Assembly: GCF_030936135.1 (NCBI RefSeq)
Contig: NC_082612.1
Location: 18,733,475-18,797,474, forward strand
Source: Gavia stellata
Lineage: Eukaryota; Chordata; Aves; Gaviiformes; Gaviidae
DNA: 64,000 bases
Direction: 5' to 3'
Below the pieces are notes generated by a model, which was not told the DNA's origin, searched no databases, and was given only the letters and a program-made list of their open reading frames with translations. Both the position numbers and the translations under genes were made by a program. Positions 53,001 through 64,000 of the stretch are shown here, one piece after another (the first letter of the stretch is position 1; each line of letters begins with the position of its first letter).

Positions 53001-56000
53001 CCTGGTACATTATACTGAGGCAACATCCTGTTTTCTTTCCTCCATATTATTTTATTAATGACTGTCAGGGAAGCCAACAATTGTATACCATTAAGTCAGT
53101 CCAATTAAGTCTGATCAACTCAACCTGCAAGAAATTGCCTACATAAGAAAAAAGGTCTTGTGCAGCAGTCCATCCAGACTCTGCTTACTTAACAGATTTC
53201 TTGAAAGAACGACTCCTAAATGCCTACAGCTCACATTACTTGAGTAACACTTGGATGACTTGGCAAAGCTGTCCTGCTGCACAGAGGCCAATGAGGTGGT
53301 GAAGAAGTTAACCTGTCAAAATTAACCTAGAAATTCTTCCTAATTTTTAAAGAACTTCTATCACTGTACTACTGTTCATTGGTATGCCTCTGGTGACATT
53401 CTGCAGAAAACTGCCTTTGTAAGCAGCTCAGTTTTTTTAGCTAGACACAACTTTGCCCCTCACCCAAACAAGCAAAGCTTGTTTTTTTCTAGTGGCTCAA
53501 AATTTCAAATGAAGTCGAGACAGTTCATGTCACAGAAAGTCCATTTCTTCCATCAGTATTTCTCTTCAACAGAAAATCCCAGAATTTGAAGTTATCTTCA
53601 CATCCTTTCAAAATGTGTATCTGCATTCATCAGACATTAGTTAGATTATTCATGGCTACCCCCATGAGATGTTTTGTGACAGTCTGCTGCAATCCAGACC
53701 TTACCAGAACCTTTGGTCAGAACTGTTTCACGCTGTATAAACTTTTCAAGCCTTCCTTGGTGACCTGGGAACCTGACATTTTGACCACAGTCTACTGTAC
53801 CAAAGCCCACACAAGCAAGCCTATTCAGGACATTCCGAGTGATCCGGTTTGCTGTGTGCCACCCTTCCAACTCATTCCAAGAACTGCTGTTGAGCCACTG
53901 CTATGCTGATTGCTTCCACCCTACCTATATCTACCGATTTGCAATACCCTGCATTATTCCAGCCTACAGTAATGCGGAATTACAGATAACTCATACCCCT
54001 GTGATCAGCATTTATAAGCAGCAGTCATCATTTGGAGTAAGACAATTGGAGAGGGCTCCTGCTAAAAGAAGATGCTTTCGCAAGTCAGCCTTTTGCCCTC
54101 TCGAGATCCCAAGGTTCCAAGTTCCCTGTTTCCCATTGCAACCTCGTCAGCTTCTTGGGCTTCTGTCTTTCCAAAGCTTTAATTCTTCATCTGGGTCTTT
54201 GATTGTTCAACGACTCGTGGGGGATTACAGACCCGGGCACCAGCAGGTAGGAGTTACCCTGGCACCGCGGTCCCCGCTCCGACCCAGGCCTCACCTTTTT
54301 GTCACTAGATGGCGGTCTTTGATCTCCGAGCGTTCAAACCAGACGTGAGGACAGGCCTTGACTGTGGCTCTCTGAATAACTCCCATCAGTCCACCGTGAA
54401 CCTGGCCAACCTGCAAGCCCAGTAAGGCACGTCAGCACAGAAGACACCTGAAAAGCAGAACTTCCTCTTCTGCATCCCCCTCAGAAAAACCCAAACACAC
54501 CGGAGACTGCAAGCCAGGGCTGGGCAGCACCCATAAAAACTATTAAAATGCATTCACTTGAAAGGATCTAGATGCATGCATGGAAGCATCTCTCAGGTAT
54601 TTTACCAGAGGAAGCACTGACACTGCCAGAACAGCTTCACCAGCACGTAACTTGTAGCCCAACTTCAACACAATTTATACTTTTCCCCACCGACTAGCGC
54701 TCGAGTTAACATCTCTACTGCAAAAGTTAAGTACTGAACTCCACAACCAACGCCCCACAACCTTTCCCTTTCCTGGCCTCTCTCCCTCTGCTGTGGTCAT
54801 CATAGATCTCCTCATACCATTGCATAGCATCCATCATTTGTCAAAATGATCGCATCTATCGGTGATGTGTGGTTGGCAACACAAATTCCTCCTTTCTGAG
54901 GTTTGTTTTCCCTGCAATTACATAATTTTTTGTTAGACTACTAGTGCACTAAGCACCACATTACACACAACAGTTCTATAAAGCCGTCAGGTGAGTCAGC
55001 ATCTAGTGTGCCATTAACCTGCGCGTCAGGAAAGAGCTGTCCCATTTCAAATGGTATGCTCACACACATAGAAATACATAGCGCTTTTGCTGTTATAACA
55101 TCAGCTCACTCACTTGTTATGGTAACGGATAGTACCAGACAGAGCTCTGACAAGGATGCGGGAGCACGTGAGGTGGACCACTTCACTCAGATAGTTTTTC
55201 ACACTGAAAGAAATCACAGGCATCTGAAAAATCCTGGAAAACAGCTAGACACACCCACAACACTCTCCAGCCTACTCAGCCCAACTCAGGGCTGAAATTC
55301 TCTTGGTACTGTGGAGCACAGAGGGATATTCCCAGCTCTACCACACACTTGCTACAGCAGCTCAGCCAAGACATGTCATACCCTTGGTCTGACTTACCTA
55401 GGCAAGGCTGTCATCTCCTCACTGGGTATTTTTTATCCCAGCATTGTTATCTTCCCTACAACACTCCCTCTGAGTCTCTCATGACAGCAAGAGGAGCCCA
55501 TCAGAAACCACCAACCTCAGTGCCAAGCCTGGCAAGAAGTCAACCTCAGCCCAGGTTCAAAATGCCACTAAAAAGCAAGGCCACAAGTTCATGGGTGGAC
55601 TATCAGTAGCCTATCACTTGTAAAATCTGTCCAGTCCTAATCTTGAGCTGTCTGCACTGATGCAACTTGGCAAGTTCGTCCCTCACGCACCACGCATAGT
55701 ACCTACCTGCTGTTTGGCAGCTGTCCTACCATTGTTGTCCCCACAATCATTGAGGTAATCCCAATGGCAGCGAGGGTAAAGCTACAGACAAAACAGACAT
55801 TAAATCAAAATAAGTAGTTTTGCTCATTGTAATATCACTTTCCCCTTTAAAATGGAAAGGGATTGCAGGAATTCAATTATTTCTCAGATAATTGACGTAT
55901 CCAGTTCTCTAACTCAGTAATTCCCTGACACATTGCTCAAAATCACGGTCTAGCAAAGGCAGCAGATTCAGATAGCCCAATGCATATAGCATCAGGGAGT

Positions 56001-59000
56001 TTTAGAATTCACCCAACTTACACTTAAGTTGCCAATATACACGATTTAGGGGAAGCATTCACAGAAAAGATGACCGCTAGCCCTAATCTACCCTCCACAA
56101 TAAATGGCAAGATAAAAATGTTCTGAATGGCTTCTTAACTATTCAAATCAGAGTTTAAGCCAGTTCATCTTCTGTATCTGCTAATCTGCTTTTGGGTTAA
56201 AAAAGCTGAGGTGATGTTTCCCCAGAAAACACACATTTTCGTGTTCCCAGGCTGACAAAATCCCTCAGCACCCACAAGCTTACCGTAGGGGCAGCAGGAA
56301 GCAGTACCGCACTATAACCCCAATGCCCCACACAACAGTCAGCCTCAGGCTGATGTAGTGGAAGTTGACATTAGTCCTTGTGAGGAGATTCCAGGAGACC
56401 AGCTCTTCAGAGGAAAACCTTTGGGTGACTTCATCTTCCACAATGGCCTCAAACCCTTTTCTGCAGAAGTAGAATATGTCAGAGAATTCAAAGTCCGCTC
56501 GATGCAGGCGTGCAATTTCTTTCTCCATAGGCGTTTCATCTCTTTCAATGATACCTTGGGAAGGAAAGGGTAACCATGTGAGGAAATAATTCCATACAGT
56601 CATCCTCCAAATCATTTGCCACTCTGCGTTACTCGAGGAGACAAATTTACTGTCAGAGTCCCTCCTATGATAGCAAGATCAGATGGGTAGTTGAACACAG
56701 CATACTCTTCAGTAGGCCAGTTCTAGCTCCCCTTCCTCACATAAACACCTTGCACGGCAAATATATCAAGTTCTGTTGCCTACTGAAGGTGAAGCAAGAA
56801 GGCAAACCCTTTCCCACCATTTGACAAGTTCAACTCAACTTTATCCAAGACCATCTTATGCTTCCAGAGGAAACCAAGTGAGACCTTGACCTTTCCATTC
56901 CCTTCTCCTGGTGCTCTGTGTATTTAAAGGCATTCAGTCTCCTCCATGGAGGCTTCCCTGTTCCCTACGCCAGTCTCTTATCAGACCTTCTGGCATCCCA
57001 CAGCCCCATTCAGCTGAGATATGCTCTGCTGCTATCTGCCAAAGCCCCAGAGCACAACAGCTACCTGACATCTGTGCATGGGCCAGCTTTGAACCAAATG
57101 CACCTCCCTCTCTTCACAGCACAGGTCTTTTCTATAAGCACAGACAGGACCACAATGTTTTTTATTTTAGTTTAAATCAAACAAAGAAAAACCCCCCAAA
57201 AAAACCACAAAGAAAGTTGTGGCTAGAGGTGCCTTGATACAATTTAGTTTGGCACTAACAGTTGTGTTTCAGTTCAACTCTGCCCAAATAATGCCCAGCA
57301 ATAGAAAAGAAACCTGGAGAGTTCAAAATTGCAGTACAAATAGCAAGTATTCCCTCTCCTCCCGCCTTTCTGGGTTTTATACTTATGGTCTAATACGCAC
57401 CAATTTCTCACTAGAGCTTTCAAAAGGCAAGGACAAATTGTGCAAGCTAAATATAAAGATCAAGTAGCTGCTTTCTGGTAAGCAAGTCTGGCTCCAGAAA
57501 TTGATGACTGAAGAAATCTAGAGTAACATTTAACCAGAACAACCATCCCCCGAGACACTCAACTAGGATTACAGAGGTCCAAGTTCAGGTTGCCACTCTG
57601 TCAGACACCCTCTGACAAACTGCGTAATCTCTGTGCTTCCATGTTGAGATAAAAAATGGGAAAGGAGGAAGCACCCAACTGTTTCAAGCTACTAGGCACT
57701 TTCCCACAAATACACATCCCACAATGTGGAAATCTGCATCCCAAGGAAGTCTTGCCAGCAGAAAAACTCTGAATATATTTGCTGTGCAAATCACACACAG
57801 CATTTAAATTACAAGTGACAGGGAAAATCTTTGTATTGCGCTGTAGCACACATATGGGATAACACAAGAAGCTCCAAGATGCAAGTCTCACAAATCACTG
57901 AGGTAAACACTAAAGGACAACACGCAAGAGATGTCACACCGCAACAAAGCCTATTAGCACCTTCAGCTCTGAACTTAGCAGCCACAACTTGCAATTCCAA
58001 CAGCGGATCATCTCAGTGCATTGTCCTATCACTAGCCTATAAACATAAATCATTAATACAGCACACCCAAACACCCACATGCCCTTCGGGATCTAAATTA
58101 TACATACATGCATCACATCAAACATTTAGCAGGATGCACTACACTTGTGTTGTATTTTAAACCCAAACCAGAGCTCCAGTTTGTGATTCAATTCTTCTCT
58201 CAGTCAGCCCCTTAAACCTCTAAGCTGTGAAACATCCAGGACTGTAGGAGTCAGCCCAACCCGCCTGCCCCATGCTGCTGCCGGGATGGGAAACAGGTCA
58301 GAGCCAAGAAACTGGCCAGGGGAACTCTCCAGCACCCACCACACAAGTACCACTCTTCTCTCCAGTTCCCAGAACCATTGGGAACACTTCCTCATTATCC
58401 AGCCCCCAGTTCAGCATCAGCCAAGCAGTTGGCTCCCTTGGCTCCTGCTTCTTGGCTGAAACCATCCCAGGGTTCAAGTTTAACACACTGCTGGCACAGC
58501 TGAGATAGCACGGCTGTAATGTCTTGCATCACCAGCCTGCGCTGTCATTGGCACGCGATGCCCCCACGTGCCACCTCTCTTGCAGCCTTGGGACAAGCTA
58601 CTCTGAGCCAAGATCTCAGCTGCACCTGAAGGTATTATGAACAGAATTAAACACATGCTGCTCAGGTGATGTACTCAGCCTTCTTGTAATCAGAAGTAAC
58701 ATTTAATGGCCTTTAATCCCTTGGCCATGGGCAGAACTGAGTTTGCCAAAGACAGCATTACGCAGGAGTACAGCAGACATCACTCTCAACCAAAAAAGCC
58801 ATAGCCACTGCTTTACTCAGTGTCACAGTACAAGCCCCAAGCCTTCGAGTTCACATACTCTAGTCAGCTAATTATACCAGGCTCAAATTAGACACTATCT
58901 ACTTACAGTCACATTATTCACATAAGCTTTTCTTTTAGTGGATGTCACTTTCAAACTTCTGACCTAACAGCATTTTTGTGGTTTTTTAAACCCACCAACT

Positions 59001-61795
59001 TGAAGAGGACTGCCTTTTGACACAGCCAGCACCCACGCTGACAGCTGCAATGAGACAGACATCTATCCTCCAAGTATCTGCTCAGCCAAGAGCTACCATT
59101 GGGCCTGGCACAAACACGCTGCCCTCTAACACAGAGGGACCTTGAGGTGACAGCACCAGGTAATTCCCCACACAGCAACTACACCAGCTAACATTCTTTT
59201 TGGGACTATTCCTTATCACACCACCAAGGCAGGAGCACTGACTGCCATTTCTCCCAACAAATGTAAAATGCGCTGGATTTGGTACTGCAGAAAATGGTGG
59301 TGTCTCCTCAGTCATGCTCTCTCTTGTCTTTCATATTGAGAGATGCTGGATTTTAAGGTCTTTCAGGGAAAACCATTTTTGCTCTGCCTGGGAACAGGAA
59401 AACTTGCCCTTGCACATGCATCTGCAATGCTCCCTCCCATCCTGACCCGCCTCCTAGTGAGGACTGGATGGTCAGGAAAGATGGAAGAGGTGCTACACAT
59501 TTCCCTTCAGCACTTAACACGCATAGTCACTTACCTTTACCCTGTTTTAATCAGCTACTCCATAATTCATTATCACCAGGAATTTCTCCTCCCTCAGTAA
59601 ATATTGTGTAATGCAATTAGGCCTCTGTCTGCTCATGTTCTGTCACCTCAGGGGATGCCAACTTATATATTGCACTGTTAGACCTACACTTGCCCTGGCC
59701 CTCAAGTACTTTCATCCACACACAGGAACTCCTAATCACAAGTCAGTTAGTCCTATGCTTAAAAAGCTCCCAAGAGCAATATACAGAGCATAGCCTGGCA
59801 CTGAAGACTCCACATCTCCCCTGCTCCCCAGACCTTCTCAAGTAAGGAACAGTTAGACTCCAGAAAGGGCCACCTACCGTGGGGAAAGGTTTTAATTTTA
59901 ATTTCAAATATAAAAGGACATAAAAAAGTGTGCTTCAGGCCACCATTGCAATTGTGTATCCCCATCCATAAGACCGCTTGAACACAGCCTGCATGCAATC
60001 ATCTGTATGAATTACCTCAGGCCATTTTTACTGTCATTAGCCAGTGGAGTGCACCCAGATTAGTCCAGGCTCTGAACTACAGCACATATTAGCACTATAC
60101 ACCCCTCAGCCACACATACAGGGGAACAGGTACTTGTAGCTTTATGGAAAGATAGCTCATAGAACATGATCTACTAGCCAGGTCCTCTCTCCCTTTACCT
60201 TTCTTTTCTAGAGAAGAAAAAGCTATGTGCCAGAATGATCAGATGTCTAGGAAGACAAGAGCTCCTACTGTGTGCATAAAGCCCTCTCACTGACCCATGA
60301 CACAATGGGACACTATCACCCTTGCAGGAAGAAAAAGGATATCTTGCTGCATCACTGACAACCCGTGAAACATAGATAGCAGGGCACTGATATTATTTGG
60401 ATAGATCACTCACCTTGCCTTCCCTCCACCCAAAAAACCCCACCCCACAACATTCAGGACACTGGTGAGTGATACAAGACACACTCTCTCAGCCACTTTA
60501 AAGTCAGCAATTAAATAAGACAAATTTTAACCTGTTTTAAGAGCTACTGTGTAGTATTTCCACTTTATTACTACAGGTGCTAACTGGCAGCAAATCCAAC
60601 TGTCATCGGAGCCTGTTTCATGTCTGGCCTGCAGATAGTACAATACCAGTGGTTACATTATTGATAAAGATACTCCTTCGGAGATGAAACGCACACAACT
60701 AGTTCAACAGTTCAGTCCCCTTTACTGTATCACATTCGCATGAGCTAATTGGTAGAATCGGGTAACAACTGGCTTATCTACTAACTGGCAAGCTGGTCAT
60801 GTTTCCAGCTGTGCTGCCTAATGAGGGAGCACACAGAAAATGCTGACAGCACTGTCAAATGCTGTCAAAAATGACCCAATCAATAGCAATCCTGAAGCAG
60901 TCAGGAACCAGGAGAAAACCAAGCGCTGGCTGCAACACCTTCTTCAGCCTTCTCCTATTTCCTGGGCAAACTCAGACTGCTCTCACTGCACTTACAGCTC
61001 CAAAGTCTCACAGCCAACTCTGACCTAGTACAGCCTACCATGACGCATGCACAGTATGGGTTAAGATATAGTAAAAGAACTAATTTCAAAATTAGGCTAA
61101 AGGAAGAAATATGAAGCAACTCTTCAGTTGTCTTTCTACAGATGATGAGTCTAAGAAATTCGTCTGGCAAACACTGAAGTAACTCCAGGGGGCAAAAGGT
61201 GAATAGCAGCAGAATGAAAAAAGGGAGCAACACCACACACTTCCATCCAGCAGTCCTACAACAGAAAAAGCACTGAGCTTGGGAAACAAAAGCGCTGTCC
61301 ACTAAACATTCAGATCTCCTCAGAGATTGAGATAGTTGGCCAGCAGCCCTGCAAGCAGTGACCTAAAGACAGATTTCAAGACAAAAATCAAGCTCATATT
61401 GTAACTCGAAGGTTTCCCTCAACTGAGGACGGTCTCCACCTTGAGACCTACTTTGTTTTGTTAATGTTATTTCATACCCTTCGTTTCCTCATCCCCTGAT
61501 TTTTCAACCATTCAGTACAAGCCAGTAAAAGAAGCATTTCATTCTGCAGGAACAGTTCTTGTGCCAGTAGCATTGCAAAACAATTAGATGTAACAGTTAG
61601 CTCGTAACCACCCCACCTCTTCTCCAGTTCTAACTCACATTAACCTCTCCATTTGAAAAGAACTCAGCTCTCCTACTTTAGAACATTAGTCTTATCGATT
61701 TGACTTTACCCCAAGCTCTCACCATTAGCAGCAGGAGTCTTGAGCATCTGCGGCTGTGGCTTTTTGACACCTTTTTCTATCCGTATAGTGGCCCA
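49964..61795 (-). CDS. GPAT3: Glycerol-3-phosphate acyltransferase 3, 5'-partial spliced gene (11 coding exons)
   Basis: Acylates sn-glycerol-3-phosphate with acyl-CoA to give lysophosphatidate, the first step of triacylglycerol and phospholipid synthesis; the family is an integral protein of the ER membrane. Joining 61795-61723, 56554-56284, 55781-55707, 55203-55114, 54911-54818, 54410-54295, 52812-52757, 52267-52182, 51643-51515, 51035-50956 and 50090-49964 gives 398 uninterrupted codons, every intron GT-AG and in phase. In the partial protein, motif I NHTSPID is at 183-189, motif II WFERSE at 225-230, motif III FPEGT at 256-260 and motif IV YPVAIK at 282-287. Two hydrophobic segments lie near 97-114 and 116-134. 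GPAT3 is preferred over GPAT4 because of GIIERDE near the start, EDEVTQRFSSEE, and the C-terminal NYSKM followed by NGS. The human protein has 434 residues; about the first 47, including the start codon and first membrane segment, are missing here and probably lie past 64000. The tail is about nine residues longer than human. Confidence 0.95.
50956..51035 (-). CDS. GPAT3: GPAT3 penultimate coding exon
   Basis: 80 bp. The acceptor is CCCTTGAAG|GAA and the donor CTTCCCTG|GTGAGT. It encodes EGEDAVQFANRVKSAIA, then RQGGLTELP with a split Trp codon. The acceptor is preceded by an interrupted pyrimidine tract about 25-45 bases upstream, weaker than at the other introns, but the frame and the protein match leave little doubt. 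Confidence 0.92.
51515..51643 (-). CDS. GPAT3: GPAT3 exon: post-motif IV
   Basis: 129 bp, exactly 43 codons. The acceptor is CCTTACAG|TAT and the donor TTTAGAAAG|GTAATC. It encodes YDPQFGDAFWNSSKYNIV, then SYLLRIMTSWAIVC and WYMPPM, nearly identical to human. The last codons read FRK where human has TRE, a small local divergence at the splice border. Confidence 0.94.
52182..52267 (-). CDS. GPAT3: GPAT3 exon: motif III end and motif IV
   Basis: 86 bp. The acceptor is TTGGACAG|GC and the donor ATCAAA|GTAAGT. It completes FPEGT, then reads CINNTSVMMFKKGSFEIGG and TIYPVAIK. Both the substrate-binding EGT and the motif IV proline (YPVAIK) are present. Confidence 0.95.
52757..52812 (-). CDS. GPAT3: GPAT3 exon: leads into motif III
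   Basis: 56 bp. The acceptor is TTCCACAG|A and the donor CCAGAAG|GTAAGA. It encodes LREHVADKSKLPILIFPE; the Gly of the FPEGT motif is split over the next intron. Confidence 0.94.
54295..54410 (-). CDS. GPAT3: GPAT3 exon: acyltransferase motif II
   Basis: 116 bp. The acceptor is CTTGCAG|GTT and the donor ACAAAAAG|GTGAGG. It encodes VGQVHGGLMGVIQRA, then VKACPHVWFERSE and KDRHLVTK. The WFERSE block is motif II, which helps position the glycerol-3-phosphate substrate in this family. The 3' end of the exon also contains a CTCF-like word (see findings). Confidence 0.95.
54818..54911 (-). CDS. GPAT3: GPAT3 exon: acyltransferase motif I
   Basis: 94 bp. The acceptor is AATTGCAG|G and the donor GCAATG|GTATGAG. 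It carries the catalytic motif NHTSPID (the NHX4D signature of glycerolipid acyltransferases), in which His and Asp form the charge-relay pair, within PQKGGICVA...ILTNDGCYAM. Human has V where this protein has A just after the motif. Confidence 0.95.
55114..55203 (-). CDS. GPAT3: GPAT3 exon: region before motif I
   Basis: 90 bp. The acceptor is TTTCAG|T and the donor AACAA|GTGAGT. It encodes VKNYLSEVVHLTCSRI, then LVRALSGTIRYHN. The human counterpart has LKNWLSELVHLTCC and VRALSGTIHYHNK, so the alignment is gap-free over this exon. Confidence 0.93.
55707..55781 (-). CDS. GPAT3: GPAT3 exon: membrane segment
   Basis: 75 bp. The acceptor is TCTGTAG|C and the donor AGCAG|GTAGGT. It encodes FTLAAIGITSMIVGTTMVG followed by QLPNS, a hydrophobic helix and loop that corresponds to the human segment ending QLPDSS. 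Phases fit both neighbouring exons (an Arg codon split on entry, a Ser codon split on exit). Confidence 0.93.
56284..56554 (-). CDS. GPAT3: GPAT3 exon: cytosolic region and start of the membrane hairpin
   Basis: 271 bp, the largest exon seen: 89 full codons plus two split ones. The acceptor CCCAAG|GT completes a Gly codon and the donor is CTACG|GTAAGC. It carries GIIERDETPMEKE, FEFSDIFYFCRKG and EDEVTQRFSSEELVSWNLL, all close to human GPAT3. It ends in a hydrophobic run (VVWGIGVIVRYCFLLPL) that enters the membrane. Confidence 0.95.
56555..61722 (-). other. GPAT3 intron of about 5.2 kb
   Basis: The longest complete intron, lying between the WATIRIEKG exon and the large EDEVTQRF exon. No CR1, LTR or exon-like block was recognised in it. 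The other introns are short (about 200-1480 bases); the one at 52813-54294 likewise shows nothing beyond chance open frames. Confidence 0.6.
61723..61795 (-). CDS. GPAT3: GPAT3 coding exon 1 of those in window (human residues from about W48)
   Basis: 73 bp: 24 codons plus the first base of a Gly codon. The acceptor follows ...TTCAACAG and the donor is AATG|GTGAGAG. It begins with WATIRIEKG, which matches the segment right after the first membrane helix of GPAT3; the rest (KKPQPQMLK...) is a divergent hydrophilic linker. It starts in phase 0, so the missing upstream exon should end on a complete codon (Glu in human). Confidence 0.9.
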
Positions 61796-64000
61796 CTGTT
61801 GAAGAAAAAGAAAACATTAATTTCACAAATGTAGTATTCACTTAACAAGAGAGTCACCTAAAAAAGCAACAGTTAATCAAAGACAGGTTGTGATTTTCAA
61901 AGAATATCTTCACCAGGTAATCATCACCCATCTTCCTCAGATGTGTCCAAAAACCCATACACAGTTCCTCTGAAGAAACACTGCCTCAGTGTATTTAATA
62001 ACCAAAAAAACCACTCAGTGCTAGGCAATACTTCCCAACTCAGCTTGCCAGTCTTCGGAGAGCCGACTCGGTGCCTCACAGATATTGCAGCTCCAGTTCA
62101 GATACACAGCCACCAAGAACCTGATAGGCCTCCGTCAGCCTTCCTACTTGTACACCAGCTGCCAAGTCGTGGCCGCATGGGAAGCTCCGGGAGCTGAGTT
62201 AGACAACAGCCCCCGAGCACACAACACGTGTTCACAGAGCCAACAGATGCATCACAACTCAGCTTGTCTTCTTTCAGAGTAGTTTCACCATACTGAAGCA
62301 AAAAAAAAAGTCCTAACTGGGTTAGGTCAACTGGAGGCCTGCACACAGCTAACTCCACTAAAACCCAAAACAGCATTTGCAGTCCTGGGAAGTGTCATTT
62401 AAGTTCCGTCTCAGTCCAAAGAAGATTGCACCCAAGATTTTTCCAGCCTGAACAAAACTGAAATTTCCCCCTTGACTCTGCAACTGCTTATTTCTTGGCA
62501 TTTTAGAGCTCTGAGCAGCAGACAAACAGGCTAAATCACCAGATCTAGTGTGCGGCTGCAGACAGCCCTTCCCCTGCCCTTGGGAAGGGTTGCCAGCCCA
62601 CTGGGGTTAACCTGCTCTTTTCTAGTGGGTGGGCTGGGAGAATGAGATTGAAATAGGTGATAAAGTAAGTTCTGTTCCCCAACCAGTGTCAAACATTCCC
62701 AGCAGCTCTCCTCCCTGCAAACCCCTGCAGAACCACACAGGCATCAGGAGACTTCCTCTCATTTCCAGCCCTGATGGGGCTGGAGCCAGTTTAACCTGTT
62801 CTCAGGCCAAAATGCCTTCTTGACCTTCAGCTGACTCAGTTCCACACAGTGCTTTTAAATAGCCCTTCTACCTCCTACGTCAGGCTTCATTTTTACTGGG
62901 TTAACGATTACAACCCCTTTGCCACCCCAAAGCCTGCCTGTGATGACAGAGTAGCCCTTCTGGCCTGGATTCTTCCTTTCCCTATGTGGCAGCTTTGCGA
63001 AGGGATGGAAAAGCTCAGCCAAAGAGGACTGACTTTGTGGCTCCCAATTATGCTTATTAATTCCTCCCCCCACAGGACTTAATCCTATTTCTAGGAATGC
63101 TGTTATAATAGGCATTTCCAAGACAGACAGGTGACCTGGCAGAAATGAGCTTGTATCAAAAGATCAGGATATTATCCTGTTCAAACCTTAACAACTTACT
63201 CTCCAGTCCTTAAGCAGTATCAAAGGCATACTTTGTTTTAACAGCATACAGATGGCCCTCGCTGGTCTGCACAGAAGGGACCCAGACCGATGCTAAACCA
63301 TGCAGTTTCCACCTCTCCCCTCCAAGAGAGCTGTGGGGCATTCAGGGATGGAGTTCCTTTTTGAAGGGTCAATATCCTGACTCATGACATTATCCCCACC
63401 GCATAACTTCCCACGAAGAGCCAGGACTGCTTACTATAGCAGGTCTCACTGAATCACAACCTACCCTGCCAATATATTCACTTGTTTCCTCAGTTCTGCT
63501 GCTGCTAAGGCAATAGCTGTTCCAGGAACTCATTTTAGCTGTAGGCGTAACTCAGTGCTTTCCAGCTACACATCATCCTTGGCGGTGCTATGGCCATAAA
63601 AGTTCTGGGAAATACCAAAATGAAACATTGTTCAAGGAAGAAACTATTCACAATACCTCCATTTCTACTACTAAATAGATTTGGGGGTACAAGCAGGCCA
63701 GCAAATACATTGACACAATCATTCTCTGACCAGACTTGAACCACTGTATTCAATGAATTAAAATCTCCGTAAGCAGCTAAGTCACATATTACATAGAAGA
63801 GAGGAACATACTTGGCTAATGGTCTCAGCCATACACACTAGCTGAGAAAGTAAGTCTTCATCTTCCAAATCCTCTCAAACAGGTAATCAAAACCTAGCAC
63901 TGCCACCTTTTGCTTTGCAAAACCTGGGAGAACAGTCTCTGTTTGGTGCTCAGAAAAAGCATGCAACACTCCCTTCACAACGCTCTTGCTACAGAAATTC
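61796..64000 (-). other. GPAT3 5' intron, cut by the window edge
   Basis: From the first visible exon to the window end I see no exon with a good donor that encodes the expected N-terminal membrane segment (a hydrophobic stretch ending ...KTLE in human). The stretch is therefore read as intron. It holds no recognisable repeat. Confidence 0.6.

Noticed and set aside
53839..54348. 169-codon open frame on the plus strand
   Set aside because: It overlaps the antisense of the GPAT3 motif II exon and otherwise lies in intron; no recognisable protein.
1..64000. tRNA, rRNA, snRNA genes, CRISPR arrays and bacterial-type systems
   Set aside because: No cloverleaf A/B boxes, ribosomal signatures or regularly spaced direct repeats were recognised.

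Overview
This is vertebrate nuclear DNA, most likely from a bird. Three things support that. There are at least six CR1 retrotransposon fragments ending in the octamer-like CR1 tail (ATTCTATG-type). There is one solo LTR of a type I recognise as common in avian genomes. And there is a spliced gene whose exons read as the acyltransferase GPAT3. There are no bacterial-type operons, CRISPR arrays, tRNA or rRNA genes that I could find.

Layout. The right-hand 14 kb (about 49.0-64.0 kb) carries GPAT3 (AGPAT9) on the minus strand. Eleven consecutive coding exons with GT-AG borders and matching codon phases join into 398 codons and end at a TGA at 49964-49966. The first coding exon, about 47 residues with the first membrane segment in the human protein, is not visible and should lie beyond 64000. 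All four acyltransferase motifs are intact, so the gene looks functional. A 3' UTR of about 1 kb is suggested by two AATAAA signals near 48.9-49.0 kb.

The left-hand 49 kb holds no gene I can support. It is AT-rich and contains scattered CR1 fragments (5.0, 10.6, 12.7, 16.3, 26.2 and 44.9 kb), a solo LTR at 22.6-23.2 kb with a 5-bp target duplication, older repeat remnants and microsatellites. Several repeat-free stretches are rich in TAAT/ATTA and octamer-like words and look like candidate conserved non-coding elements. In human, GPAT3 is followed by a gene desert leading to the homeobox gene NKX6-1. If that order holds here, this flank is the near end of that desert and the candidate elements could be distal regulators. 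This is inference from synteny, not something the sequence proves.

Three exon-like open stretches on the minus strand (28.7-28.9, 21.6-21.8 and 20.85-21.15 kb) have good splice signals but match no family I recognise. They are listed as low-confidence candidates. I found no convincing undescribed biological system in the window.
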